Position numbers and translations under genes: made by a program
Assembly (NCBI RefSeq): GCF_040712315.1
Contig: NC_134022.1
Location: 1,054,001-1,118,000 of the forward strand
DNA from: Castanea sativa
Taxonomy: Eukaryota; Streptophyta; Magnoliopsida; Fagales; Fagaceae
Direction: 5' to 3'
Length of the DNA: 64,000 bases
Part shown: in pieces, positions 44,620 to 55,000 of the stretch
Layout of the letters: every line of letters starts with the position of its first letter
How positions within the stretch are numbered: position 1 is the first letter of the stretch
The notes under the pieces: model-generated
Seen by the model: only the letters and a program-made list of their open reading frames with translations
Told to the model about the DNA's origin: nothing
Database searches by the model: none

Positions 44620-47000
44620 AACATCAATGCTTATGATGCAATAGGAAAGATATTAGATGACATAAATGTAGATACAGAAATTAATTATGTTTATTTCAAT
44701 CATTTAAGTTTATTAAGTGAGCAAATATATTTAATTGACTCTATTTCTATATTCCAAATGACAAAACTTGAGCTTTGGTTGGACAATGCAAAAGCGTGGG
44801 AAGTCAGCAATTATCAGTTCTTCAAAGTGATACAATGATCTTCAGGTGGGTAAAGTTCTTACGGATAATATTAATCTAAAAAATTTTCAGATTAAATGGG
44901 GTAGGGAAAATTTGGTCTTGTCAGCCAAGAACCCTTGTTCTTTGCATCCACCATCAAATATGATATTGCACATGGAAAGGTGGTGCAAGAATTGAAGAAA
45001 TAAGAGCTGCACCTGAACTTGCCTATGCTGGTCTTTTACTGATACATTGCTTGAGGTTCTAACTTCTAACCTGGTCCATGACTGTACTTTAGATGATCCT
45101 TTCATCTTGATAATTTTTTTTTTTGATAAGTAAGAATGATATATATACGAAGGTTACTCTATGCCTGGAAAACACATAGCAACCTAGAAATACAAGAAAA
45201 AGAAAACAAAGAGAAACAAGAGAGAGAACCAAACAACAAAGAAATTACAATAGGAAAAGGGAACAAAGAAAAGAAGAGAGGGAATCACTAGACGTGAGTC
45301 CCCACGCCCGAGACCAATCAAATAGAGTTCCACAAAAAGAAGCAAGCAAATGATCACTAGAGCTATCCAAATCCTCAAAAGTCCTCCGGTTCCGCTCCTT
45401 CCAAATACACCAAAGGATGCACAATGGAACTAAATTCCAGATCTGAGACGAATTCTTCCCCAGCCAATTCCACCATCCAAAAAGCAAGTCTGGAATCGAA
45501 CTAGGCATAACCCAAGCCAAGCCAAAAGTTATAAAAACAAAGCTCCATAACCGATAGGCCACCTCACAATGAAGAAGAAGGTGATCTACCGTCTCTCCAC
45601 AATGACGGCACATAATGCACCGATCCACAAAAACCAATCTCCTCAATCTCAGATTGTCTCCCGTTAGGATCTTATTCCAAACTACACACCAAACAACAAA
45701 AAGAAACTTGCCTAGGGGCCTTTACTCTCCAAATAGCTTTCCAAGGAAAGATAGTTGAAGGAGAATTTCTTAATTTGTTATCGTACGACCGGATGTCAAA
45801 AGCCCCATTAGGCTTCAATTTCCAACGCATCCGGTCTCCAACATCCATAGGAGGGATTATAGCACCCAACATATGAAGAAACCGCAGCCCTTCATCCATC
45901 TCCCAATCATTAAAAAATCTACTAAACCGAACATTCCAAAATCTTCTATCCTCCGCCCCCTGCCTATGCAAAGAAGCTTCAACAGAAGCCTCCTTATCAA
46001 TGGCAATGCCATACAGCCTAGGAAAAGCCAATTGAAAAGGTTGATCCCCATAGCACCCATCCTGCCAAAACCTCACCCTATTCCCCAACCCAACCACAAA
46101 CTGACAATTTTTGCTGAAATCCTCCCAACCCATGCGGATGCTTCTCCACAAACCACACCCATGAGCTCCCCTATCCAGCTTTGAGGTCCATCCCCCCAAT
46201 CTTCCCCATATTTTGAAGCTACTACCTGCCTCCATAAACGACCCTCATCCTTACCAAACCGCCACAACCATTTCCCCAATAAAGCCTTATTAAAGGTAGT
46301 GAGTTTGGAAATTTGAAATTTGCAGCTGAGTAGACTCCATGGGGGGTGAAGCACAAGACTCATTGTCTTGTGGACAGAAGAAAACAGCTTCCATGGCTAG
46401 AGCAATTTCTAAACTCCAATGGATTTTAACTTTTAAATGCAGCTGAAAGTGCATTTGATGCTAGATTTGAGAGAATAGCACAAGAGGCATTGGACATGAA
46501 TGTACGCAAACAATTGTTCTGATTGCTTATCATTTGAACATGATCAAGAATGCCAATATGATTGATGTTTGCATTTTAACAAAAAGAAACTATAAAATTG
46601 CTTATAATTACTTCTTTACATTATCTTTATGAATTATTGGCCTATGTCCTGGATATTGAATGCATTTCTTTTTTCCTCCCAAACTTATATATAAAGTAAC
46701 TCAATTGACTAAAAGCTCAAAAGACAATATTAATACTTTCAGCATTACTGTTTGACCTTGTCTGAAAAAGTAGACCTAAGTAGCAAAAGACAAAGCTGTT
46801 GATGTTTTCTTATTAGCAATGATGGATTCTAAGTTGAATATAGACCTAAGTAATGAGTCTAGGATGACAATGAATCATACAAGGGAAAAATTGAGCTTCA
46901 TCATGTAAGCTTTAGATATCCATCTAGGCTAGATATTCAGGTTTTCTGAGGCCTAAGCTTTGCCATTCTTTTTGGCAAAGTTAAATTTTATTTTCAAATT
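44620..47000 (+). pseudogene. ABCB transporter pseudogene, copy B, split by a LINE
   Basis: It has the same fragments as copy A: INAYDAIGKILDDINVD (about 44625-44675), SQEPLFFASTIKYDIAHGK with a frameshift around 44920-44990, then after the LINE the degraded ABC signature region (46330-46420), and KGKIELHHVSFRYPSR at about 46880-46930. Stops are numerous. The LINE sits between the first-NBD parts. Confidence 0.75.
45113..46305 (-). mobile_element. LINE (L1-type), 5'-truncated, minus strand
   Basis: The minus strand encodes the C-terminal part of LINE ORF2 in two frames. 46363-45672 contains [18 protein letters not shown], then WFSQ-type degenerate text, [18 protein letters not shown] and [17 protein letters not shown]. 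45646-45245 contains the zf-RVT part with CRHCGETVDHLLLHC and LVPLCILWCIWKERNRRTFE. The tail is a run of T on the plus strand at 45113-45124. A frameshift separates the two ORFs. It is more complete than the three sense-strand LINEs in the EDR2-like gene. No target duplication was identified. Confidence 0.9.
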
Positions 47001-47139
47001 GTTTATTGCCACCCTTTTACTTCTATATAGCATTAGCACCAAAGCAGTACTAGATTTTTTTTTTTTTTTTGATCAAGTGATAATTGAAAAGAAAAAACAG
47101 ATTAATCAAGTCATAATTGTAATGTTGTCACTCTTTTCT

Positions 47140-47850
47140 TTCAGAAAGTCACAATTGTTGGAAAAAGTGGAAATGGGGAATGCATAGTGACTACAATATT
47201 GCAATCGTGTGATCCTAAATCAGGTCACGTGATGGAATTGAAATTGAAAGGTTAAATTGAAGTGGATGAGTTGGTAGATTGGTCTTGTCAGTCAAGAATC
47301 AGTTTTGTTTAATGACTTATCCATGCCAACACTGCATATGAGAAGAAGGAATTGTAAATGAGGTGGAAAGCAAAGCCTCACCAAAGTTACAAATGTGCAA
47401 AAGTTTGTTAGTGGCTTACGACAGGTTAGTAGAGTAAAAAGTTCTCCTAAATTCATCATTTGATAGTTCTTAATGATCCAAGTAATTAAGTCAATTTAGC
47501 TATTTTAGAGTAAACCAACATTTAATAGCTTTCAATGCATAAAGCAAAAGTGGAAGCATTATTACTTCAATCTTTTTGTTTTGGAGTTTAGCATTTGCTT
47601 GTGAGTCTTACAGACTCATTGGACTATACCGCTTCATTTAGTTTCTGTCAAATGAAATGCAGGACTAGCAAATCATGGAAATACTACGAGAATTCCAATT
47701 ATCAAGCAGGCAGAAGAAACGGGTAGCCATTAGATGTCCAGCACACTGCTTTAAATAAGGCTACAAATACACTCAAAGCTGAATCTGAACGAATAATTCA
47801 AGATGCACTGAACCGAGTGATGGTGAACCAGGCTATTAAGTAGTAAGGTA
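47140..47850 (+). pseudogene. ABCB pseudogene, second NBD remnant
   Basis: Directly after unit B the text KVTIVGKSGNGE (about 47145-47180) is a decayed Walker A region: the expected Lys-Ser of GxGKS is lost. It is followed by LQSCDPKSGHV (about 47200-47233), a degenerate Q-loop region (about 47286-47345) and AESERIIQDALNRVMVNQ (about 47780-47833) of the D-loop and H-loop part. Stops are present. This piece has no copy after unit A, so it belongs to the original 3' end. Confidence 0.75.
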
Positions 47851-47879
47851 GATATTAATTAGAAAAAACTCCATCAAGT

Positions 47880-49180
47880 ACTTTTTAGATGATTGATTCT
47901 ATGTAACATACAACTTGTCTCATGGTTGCATTTCAGGTCCAGGCACTTTGCAAACATATAGGACAAGTGTCAAGCAGATATGAAGTTAATAGCTATCACC
48001 TAATGGTGCAATCGGATGCTTAAGACACATCTATTACTAGCTTAATGGAAATACATCTATCAATGTTCCTGCACTTCAATTCTGTAAGAGAGGGAACTCT
48101 ATACTTAGTTATTAATCTAAAAGCTAGTGAAAAGCATTATTAGGACTACAATATAATATTACGACCTGATCCTTTCTTACTAAAGTCATCTGCAAAAAAT
48201 TTCCTATTCCAAAATTTTGTTATATTTCAGGAGCTAAACTTGCAATCCTGATTTTCTTTTTTCTCTGAATTGGTTTTCCATTTTGGAACATGTTCAATTG
48301 TAAGCTAGACCATGAGCATTCATAAATTAATTATCTCTTCTTCAATTTATATTATTCACATTTCTTTTTATTGTGATTGTGTTATTAAATCATGTTGAGA
48401 ATTAAAATCTGTATAATTTTATATTCATATATTGAATCTCTGAATCCAGTTAGCTTGATTTTAACTTATAGTTATCAAAATCAACTATAGTTTCTTTTTC
48501 TTTTTGGAAATTGTTGTTGCCTTGTTGGGTTCCAAATCATTCATGCAGTAAGTGGCAACCAGAAATACCAATGACAATCCAATCCTTGGTATGAGAAAAA
48601 TTCATAAGAAGAAGAGTTGAGTGATATTAATTTCAACCATGGTTGATTACATCTATACGCAAACTTTAGGGATTGGGGTTATGGATGAAGGAACAACAAG
48701 ATTTTAATATTACTATCTTTTCTTTTTCACTTATTCAAGAGAACAAATAAAAGATCATTTTTATTTAATGAGTTAGGGTTTTCTATAAAGTTGTAAAAGC
48801 AATTTTTTTGAACTCTAAAGTCATACTCCATTTAATAATTTTTATTATCAAATTAATGCTATCTAAATAAATACTCAAAATAGTGACAATTGATTCAAGG
48901 AAAATTAAAATAAGATGTTAGAAGTTGAAAATTTTTCACATATTAATATTTTGAACAACTTTATGGTTATTCCACCTGATTTTGATCCAAAACCTTGCAA
49001 AAAAACATTATTATGACTACAATATAATATTACTAACTGTAATCCTGATTTTTTTTTTCTCTGGTTGGTTTTCCATTTTTGAGCATGTTCAATTGTAAAC
49101 TAGACCATGAGCATTCATTTGTAGCTTTTGCCCTTTGCAATAATGGGCTTTAAGTTCTGAGGCCCTAAGATATATTAATT
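47880..49180. other. Flank of the ABCB ladder with short internal duplications
   Basis: 48130-48330 and 49000-49125 are related (CATTATTA(G/T)GACTACAATA, TAATCCTGATT, CATGTTCAATTGTAA, CTAGACCATGAGCATTCAT). No coding was recognised. Confidence 0.55.
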
Positions 49181-49850
49181 TTAAAAATTATTGCACCTAC
49201 TAAGGAATAATTACCATAATCATTTTAGAGAGGAATAATTATACCTCATTCTGAAGAATAGCAATTTATAACGAATAACTATTCTTTGTAATAAAAATCT
49301 TACCAAACTAAATAATGGTTAAATTATAGGAATAACTATTATATTGCAGTGTCTATTACAATAACTATTATATTGCACTGAATGGAGATTACGACAGGAA
49401 TTGTAATCATTATTACTAGGAATAAAATGTGTTGTAATGTAATAATTAAACATATTCATTAGTTTGGTTATGAGTTATAACATTAGAATGAAACTTAACA
49501 TTTATTTTAGGAAATATCTTACTCATACAATTATATCTCCTTAAAAATTGTTATTTTTAAATTTAAGAGGCATATGTGTTATTTTTTATGATTTTTTAAT
49601 TTTATAATTGTTAGATGTATATGGAAAGTTTTTTTTATTTGGTAATATATTAAATTTTGAAATTATTGCACTCACTAAGGAATAGCTAATGCAACATTTT
49701 AAAGAGGAATATTTATTCCTCATTTTGAAGAATAGCTATTCATAAGGAATGACTATAGGAATGACTATAGGAATAACTATTACATTACAGCACCTATTAT
49801 ATTACAGCACCTATTACAATTTACCAAACATGCCTTAAGAGTTATGTTGA
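49180..49850. repeat. Duplicated AT-rich repeat, includes MITE-free homologue of 21.1-21.5 kb
   Basis: 49180-49420 and 49656-49815 are related (ATTATTGCAC, ACTAAGGAATA, AGAGGAATA, TGAAGAATAGC). 49418-49620 matches the repeat at 21117-21520 without the MITE. Its transposon class is unknown. Confidence 0.6.
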
Positions 49851-50207
49851 ACTGCTGAAGTTAAGATTTTCAATATATACATATTTAATATATATGAAAA
49901 TTGACCAATTTTCAAAAAAAAAAAAAAGACCAAACCACGTCACACGGCATGGTCTAAAACCAAATTGCATTGCATTATGACCGATCTATTAAAATGCAGT
50001 ACTATGACCCAAAACCACGCTGTGAACACCCCTAAACATGAAATCTTGATTCGAGCCTTGATGGGAAGGGAGGGGATGAGATATTTATATAGTAATATTT
50101 TTAACTAGTTAGAAAAATAAAAAATAACTATAACTTTTCTTTCCTATTAAAACTTCTATTTTTATTTTTCTCTCTCCCCATATTAAAATAATCCACAAAT
50201 ACAATTT

Positions 50208-50261
<54 letters not shown>

Positions 50262-50733
50262 GCATTCTATAAATGTCATGAGCAGCGACACTATGAGTGA
50301 TCACCGTATTGTGTCGGCAATGTGGGTAAGCATGGTTGCCAAATTAGTGAAGGAGCTTGGAGGTGGAAGATGCTTGAATTAGAACATAGTCTCATCGAGT
50401 TTGACCTCACATTACAGGTGGTCACACTATGGGATGCCTTGTTAAGGTGTGCTTTTTTTTTTTTCTTTTTTTTCTTTTTCTTTTTGTGGTTAAATTCAAT
50501 TTTCTTAATTTGAAATGGATGTGTTGTTTGATCTTTTTCCAACTTGATGGAGCTTTCGATGCTAAAACATTTAGGCAAAATTTTTATTTTAAACACTATA
50601 ATTTAAGGGTAGTCCCAATTAAACTCTATAGTTTCAAATGTAACAAATCAAGCCTTACATTTTTTATTTTTTTTAAAAAAGCCTTATATTTTTTAAAGAA
50701 AACAAATTAAATCCTAGAGTCAAAATCAGAATA
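49851..50733. other. Intergenic sequence with CT microsatellite
   Basis: It contains (CT)n at 50211-50260 and a T-rich run near 50452-50485. Chance ORFs across these tracts have no domain. Confidence 0.5.
50211..50260. repeat. (CT)n microsatellite
   Basis: 25 CT units, uninterrupted. Confidence 0.97.
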
Positions 50734-50738
50734 ATACC

Positions 50739-51257
50739 TGTAAGGACCAAAAACTCATAAAACCAGCTTAAAAACGTTACTACTGTTTTATTCAGTTAAA
50801 AGTCCTCATACAATACATTTGGTAGAGAGGGTTCAACAACAAAAAGCCCCTCTCTATAATGCCCCGACTCTTATTTATACTATTTGCTCTTTTCATCATG
50901 GCCCTACACCTCACAATTTACTATGTTCTTCCTTCTGACACCTGTCTGTCGGTAATGGAGCAGAGTTCTAGCTTTGCGTTCAACACTGTTCAGGTCATAT
51001 CCACATTAATGCAACAGATTGATCTGATATCTTCCAATTAATGCGGCCAGAATGGTTGTTGCCGGGCATTTAATGCATCTTTCTAACTTAGCCTACCACC
51101 TTCGGATATTTGTAACCCTTATGTCAGCAATGCCCATGCCACATCATCTTCGGGTATTTTTAGGTAACTTCCCTTACTCCTTTGCTCCATCTTACCTACT
51201 GTATGTCGGCCTTCCTCTCTTCGGGTCTTCGGGTTCTTGGGTCCTCGGAACCTCACA
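50739..51257. mobile_element. Solo LTR, 519 bp, with perfect 5-bp target duplication
   Basis: It starts TGTAAGGACC and ends GAACCTCACA, so it has TG...CA ends with short inverted termini. ATACC flanks it on both sides (50734-50738 and 51258-51262). No internal retroelement coding is present. This is the outcome of LTR-LTR recombination. The family is not assigned. Confidence 0.85.
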
Positions 51258-51279
51258 ATACCATTTAAGTAAACATTAA

Positions 51280-51283
<4 letters not shown>

Positions 51284-51315
<32 letters not shown>
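51284..51315. repeat. (GA)n microsatellite
   Basis: About 16 GA units just right of the solo LTR. Confidence 0.95.
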
Positions 51316-51317
<2 letters not shown>

Positions 51318-51983
51318 TGCTGCAAGCCTTCCTTAACCCCCACACTAATAAGCTTTGTGCTCTCTTTTATTTTTGTTTTAACTTTGAATTTTGTTTCTAA
51401 ATTTTTTTGATACAATAGCTACTGTTCCAATAGCTCTTCTCCTCCCAGCAAAAGAAGATTTAGTTTTTCATATTGCAAAAGAATAATAAACGATCTTGAT
51501 TATTTTATCAAGTCATCCGGGTTCCATTTTTTTTAAAAGAAAAGAAATAAAATGAGTATTTAATTCTCTCTAATAAATAAGTAAATGTGCAAAAAAGAAA
51601 ATATTTTCTTTGTGTTTAATGATGTAACTTCAATATAATAAAAATGAAATGTGAATTTTGTTTTAGGGGATGTGCTATTGTTTCTAGTTTTAAATTTAAA
51701 TATGATCTATATAAAAATTCTCTCTCGAAGGTTATGATTAATAATGAGATGGTACAATGTACATTTTTAAATTGTTTGTTTGTTTGTTTTTATTTATTTT
51801 AAAGTTGTTTGTATTTGAGAGGTGATTGTATAAATCTAAAATTGCTTGTTTTCTTTTTTTCTTTGGTTCTTTTTGAGGTAAATTTTAATAGGACAAAGTT
51901 TGGTTATTTGTAATTAATGACTACAACTTTCACTAAAAAAAAATTAACATTATTAAAAATTGACTGCATGTTGAAAATAGGGA
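51316..51983. other. AT-rich intergenic sequence
   Basis: No gene or element end was recognised. Confidence 0.5.
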
Positions 51984-53040
51984 AAAATGGGCTTTTGCCC
52001 TTTTTTTATTTTTTTATTTTTAAATATCTAGTATAATATCTCTGTTTTGAAACTATTTAGCAGAATGCCCCTTGTGGGGACCTGAGGACCGAAGATGGGA
52101 AGTACCGTTGAAGCCTTCAATTGTTTCTCTTGAAAGAGCATCCACGGCCTGAGGAGTGAGATGGTCCGAGGAGAGAATGAAAAGTGACAAAGCATCCTTG
52201 ATGGATATAATGGGTGAAGGTGGGTGCCTCAGGGGTTAAATGAGATCTTTGTGTGAAGTTTCTTGCAAAGTTTCACCTATTCCTTCGCATTGAATGGTTG
52301 ACAACAATTTTATCAGCTGTATTAATGAGGAAAGTGACCTGAATAGTGGATCCACAGCTCCTTCCACTGCCTTCACCAGAAGTTTAGTGTGACAAATGTC
52401 CTAAGGAGGTTGAGGAGGATTGGAGATGGAGGGCTAAGATGCAAGTGGCCATGGAGTATATAAAGGAAAGAGGCTCTTAGATAAGGGGAGATCCAGAGAA
52501 AAGAATCAAAGAAAAATAGGTCACAGCCAGAACAGTAACTGAGAGAAATAGAGTGAACAGTACTTGTAAAATTCAAGACCCACTTGTAAAGTTGTCCTCT
52601 GGCAAATTTGTAAAGACCCATTTGTACATTTAAATCTTAGACCTCTGATTCCTCATACTCTATTTGTGTTATCGGGCGAAGTCCAAATTTGTTCATCCCA
52701 CTCTCTTTACAAGTATTTATTGATTTAGGCCGAATTTGGAACTTTTATCCGGCTATTCTAAGTGGGCTTGGGTCACTAGATTTCGTGCTCTTATACCCTT
52801 GTTTTTTAAACTCGATTTTAACAAAATCAAGTTTGGTATAAAACTTGATATTCTCAAAATTGAGTTATATGTATATCCTCAAAATTAAGTGGCAAAATAT
52901 ACATAGAACTAATGTCGAGTTCCACTTGTAACTCAATTTTATTTTAAAATCGAGTTTGAAAACAGGGACATAGTGCTTAATAGTTTTGAAACATAGACAT
53001 TATACTATGTATTTTTAAAAATAAGGGCAAAAACCCAATT
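51984..53040. mobile_element. DNA element with about 80-bp inverted ends, interrupted by an LTR
   Basis: The left arm 51984-52072 (GGGCTTTTGCCCTT, TAGTATAAT, TTTTGAAACTATT) pairs with the reverse complement of 52960-53040 (AATAGTTTTGAAACA, ATTATACTA, AAGGGCAAAAACCC). The original interior is 52802-52960, rich in ACTCGATTTTA-type inverted pieces. An LTR-like sequence separates left arm and interior. It encodes no transposase. Confidence 0.7.
52075..52795 (+). mobile_element. LTR-like insertion inside the inverted-repeat element
   Basis: CCCTTG occurs directly at 52069-52074 and again at 52796-52801, consistent with a target duplication. The insert starts TGGGGACC, has no coding capacity, and has LTR-like composition. 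The expected CA end is not preserved, so the boundary is provisional. Its start resembles the terminus of the Gypsy LTR at 62757-63451 (TGTGGGG). Confidence 0.55.
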
Positions 53041-53378
53041 CCTTCTTGAAAATAATAAGAATAAATTGATTGCTACCAAAATGTAAGGATCAAATTGAAT
53101 GTGATTTCGTAATGTAAGAATCAAAATGACATTTTTGTCAAAAATAAATTAACAAAATACAATAACTCGATTCCAATACCTATGATTCTATGAAACAAAA
53201 TCCTGGAAATTGAATATAACATTCAAGGATTTTATAAAAGCCATACATATTAGTTTGTTTCTCTTTTTGTGGGGTTGTCTATACTGTCTATTAGAGTTAT
53301 TAAAAATGGATAGAAAAAAAAGAAGAAGAAAGGGAAACACAACACATGATTGCGTGTACATACGTAAAATTAAAAGGC
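53041..53378. other. 3' flank of the minus-strand UGT
   Basis: AT-rich sequence that probably includes the 3' UTR of the UGT ending at 53379. The ORF at 53210-53398 has no domain. Confidence 0.5.
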
Positions 53379-54926
53379 CTAAGCAGCTTTGTGGTTGATA
53401 AAATCCCGAAAAGCATCCAAAGCAGTGACTGAACTTTTTGGAAAACCTTGTACAAATTTAGTGCTGAGTGCTTGTGCTCTATTTTTCATATCTTCATCAC
53501 CCATCAATTTCTCTATTCCCTTCACTATATCTTCTTTCTGAACCGTCCGTGACAAATCATCAGAAATCATGTACCCAACTTTGAGATGACTGACCACCAA
53601 TTTGGCATCATAGTATTGGTCCCCTCTAATGGGCCATGCCAAAATGGGGACCCCTCGACCAATGGCTTCCACAGTTGAATTCCACCCACAATGCGATAAA
53701 AACCCAGCCGTTGATGGGTGACTCAGTATCAACAACTGTGGTGCCCATCCACGTATTATCAAACCCCTATTCCCGACTTTGCTATCCAAACCATGAGGAA
53801 AATAACCAACCTCTTCTTCTTGTTCTGAACCGGGTTGGCCCTCTGGCCCTAGGAATGCACGTGGCGGACCGGACCTTCCCGAACCGGGTTGTATCACCCA
53901 TATAAACGTTGTTGACGATGATTCCAATAACGCATCAGCTAATTGTGGGTACTCCTCCATGGTGGGACCCACCTCGGTACCAAAAGAAACGTACAGAACA
54001 GACCCACGTGGCTTCGAATCCAACCATTGGATCACCTCGTCTTCGGTAACATTTGACTTCCTGTTGTTGGTACGAAGTTCACGGTCGTGAAGAAGTGAGC
54101 CTGCCGCTGCTGACTTCCAATACTGTTCGGGCAAGAGTGGGCCCACGCCCCAGACCGGTTTCCCAACCTGATCGGAGATGTAGCGAATGAATGGACTCTC
54201 CAGATCGTCACACGTGTTGATTAACAAAGCGATGACACCCTCTACCTCCTCCACCCACATTGGCTGGCTTCCAGGTTTTGGCGGACCCATTTTCTTTGGG
54301 CCACCGATGAATGGTCGTGGTCCACCGCTGAGTGGTGGTGGTGGACCTGGTGGTGGCCCGCCTGGTGGTCCATGAGGGCGGCGCTTAAGATCGGAATAGG
54401 AAATAGCCATGTCTTCGGGTAACCCGGGGAGTAAACGGGTCTCTCCGGGTTTTATTGTATCTAATTCTTTGTGGGACTTCCACGTGGCACACTCGATGGC
54501 TGCAGAGCAAGCACCGGAGGTGAAGAAACCAACAGTTGGGACGTGGAATTTAGCGAAGACTTCGGTGGACCAGCCCATCATGACGTCGAGGATGGCGCAA
54601 ACGGGCTTGGGTCCGGGTCGGGTGGAGAGGAGGTTCTGAAGCGCGAGGGCCATTTGTTCATGGTGTTTAAAGTGGTGGTGCATGGGATCAGAGGCAGAGG
54701 CAGGCTGTGGTTGTGGTGGTGGTGGAGATGGAAGAGAAGATGGGATTTCGATGACTTGGATGTGAGGGTGTTGGCGGAAAGAGGAGGGGACGGAGGTGGA
54801 GAGATTGGAGGAGATGATGAATGTGGATTCGAAGTCTCTTGAAGCTATGTGTTTGCATAGCTCCATGCATGGGAACAAATGGCCTTGCCCAAAAAATGGA
54901 ACTACCCAAATCTCCATTCTTGACAT
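53379..54926 (-). CDS. Family-1 UDP-glycosyltransferase, intronless, paralogue of the 19-kb UGT
   Basis: The product is 515 aa (MSRMEIWVVPFFGQGHLFP...). The catalytic His is H16 in GQGHLFP and the likely partner Asp is D114 in VCAILDVMM. The PSPG box spans 394-437 (WAPQLLILSHP to RGDQ); its final Gln suggests UDP-glucose. The acceptor is unknown. The C-terminal ends of both UGTs are nearly the same (DAF(R/S)DFI(N/K)HKAA). Two low-complexity stretches stand out: a Pro/Gly-rich loop at 184-222 just after the PGLPEDM...SYSDLKRR motif, and a Gly/Pro/Glu-rich insert at 347-372 before the PSPG domain. The first loop is also present in the 19-kb paralogue with different sequence; the second is not. 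The usual length for the family is 450-500 aa, and the inserts explain the excess. The frame is intact and the gene looks functional. Confidence 0.95.
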   Translation of the reverse strand: MSRMEIWVVPFFGQGHLFPCMELCKHIASRDFESTFIISSNLSTSVPSSFRQHPHIQVIEIPSSLPSPPPPQPQPASASDPMHHHFKHHEQMALALQNLLSTRPGPKPVCAILDVMMGWSTEVFAKFHVPTVGFFTSGACSAAIECATWKSHKELDTIKPGETRLLPGLPEDMAISYSDLKRRPHGPPGGPPPGPPPPLSGGPRPFIGGPKKMGPPKPGSQPMWVEEVEGVIALLINTCDDLESPFIRYISDQVGKPVWGVGPLLPEQYWKSAAAGSLLHDRELRTNNRKSNVTEDEVIQWLDSKPRGSVLYVSFGTEVGPTMEEYPQLADALLESSSTTFIWVIQPGSGRSGPPRAFLGPEGQPGSEQEEEVGYFPHGLDSKVGNRGLIIRGWAPQLLILSHPSTAGFLSHCGWNSTVEAIGRGVPILAWPIRGDQYYDAKLVVSHLKVGYMISDDLSRTVQKEDIVKGIEKLMGDEDMKNRAQALSTKFVQGFPKSSVTALDAFRDFINHKAA

Positions 54927-54992
54927 TTTTTTTTTTTCACAATCTATATATCTTGACTCACTATGATCTAAGGGCTTTGGCTAAGAAATTTC

Positions 54993-55000
54993 TTTTTATA
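54993..55000 (-). promoter_or_regulatory. Possible TATA box of the minus-strand UGT
   Basis: On the minus strand the text reads TATAAAAA, about 67 bp upstream of the start codon at 54926. The spacing would give a 5' UTR of roughly 30-40 nt. This rests only on motif and position. Confidence 0.5.

Larger units (their letters stand above)
42660..47130 (+). repeat. Tandem duplication unit B of the ABCB-derived ladder (with LINE)
   Basis: This is the second copy of 39330-42655, about 4.5 kb long because a LINE of about 1.2 kb lies inside it (45113-46305). Point differences and small indels from unit A are frequent, so the duplication is not recent. It includes a 33-bp tandem repeat at 44340-44405 absent from unit A. 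Confidence 0.8.

Noticed and set aside
45873..46184. Plus-strand ORF with many Pro/Ile residues
   Set aside because: It is the antisense of the LINE ORF2.
45100..46330. Target duplication around the LINE in the ABCB ladder
   Set aside because: Comparison with unit A gives the insertion area, but no matching direct repeat could be found at the two ends.
50210..51320. CRISPR-like or regulatory array from the CT and GA runs
   Set aside because: These are plain dinucleotide microsatellites without spacers.
54187..54842. Plus-strand ORFs rich in Gly/Pro opposite the second UGT
   Set aside because: They are antisense shadows of the UGT's proline-rich coding.
19206..54926. A biosynthetic gene cluster of UGTs with the NLR
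   Set aside because: There are only two paralogous UGTs 33 kb apart, no other metabolic genes, and pseudogenes and transposons in between; nothing supports co-function.
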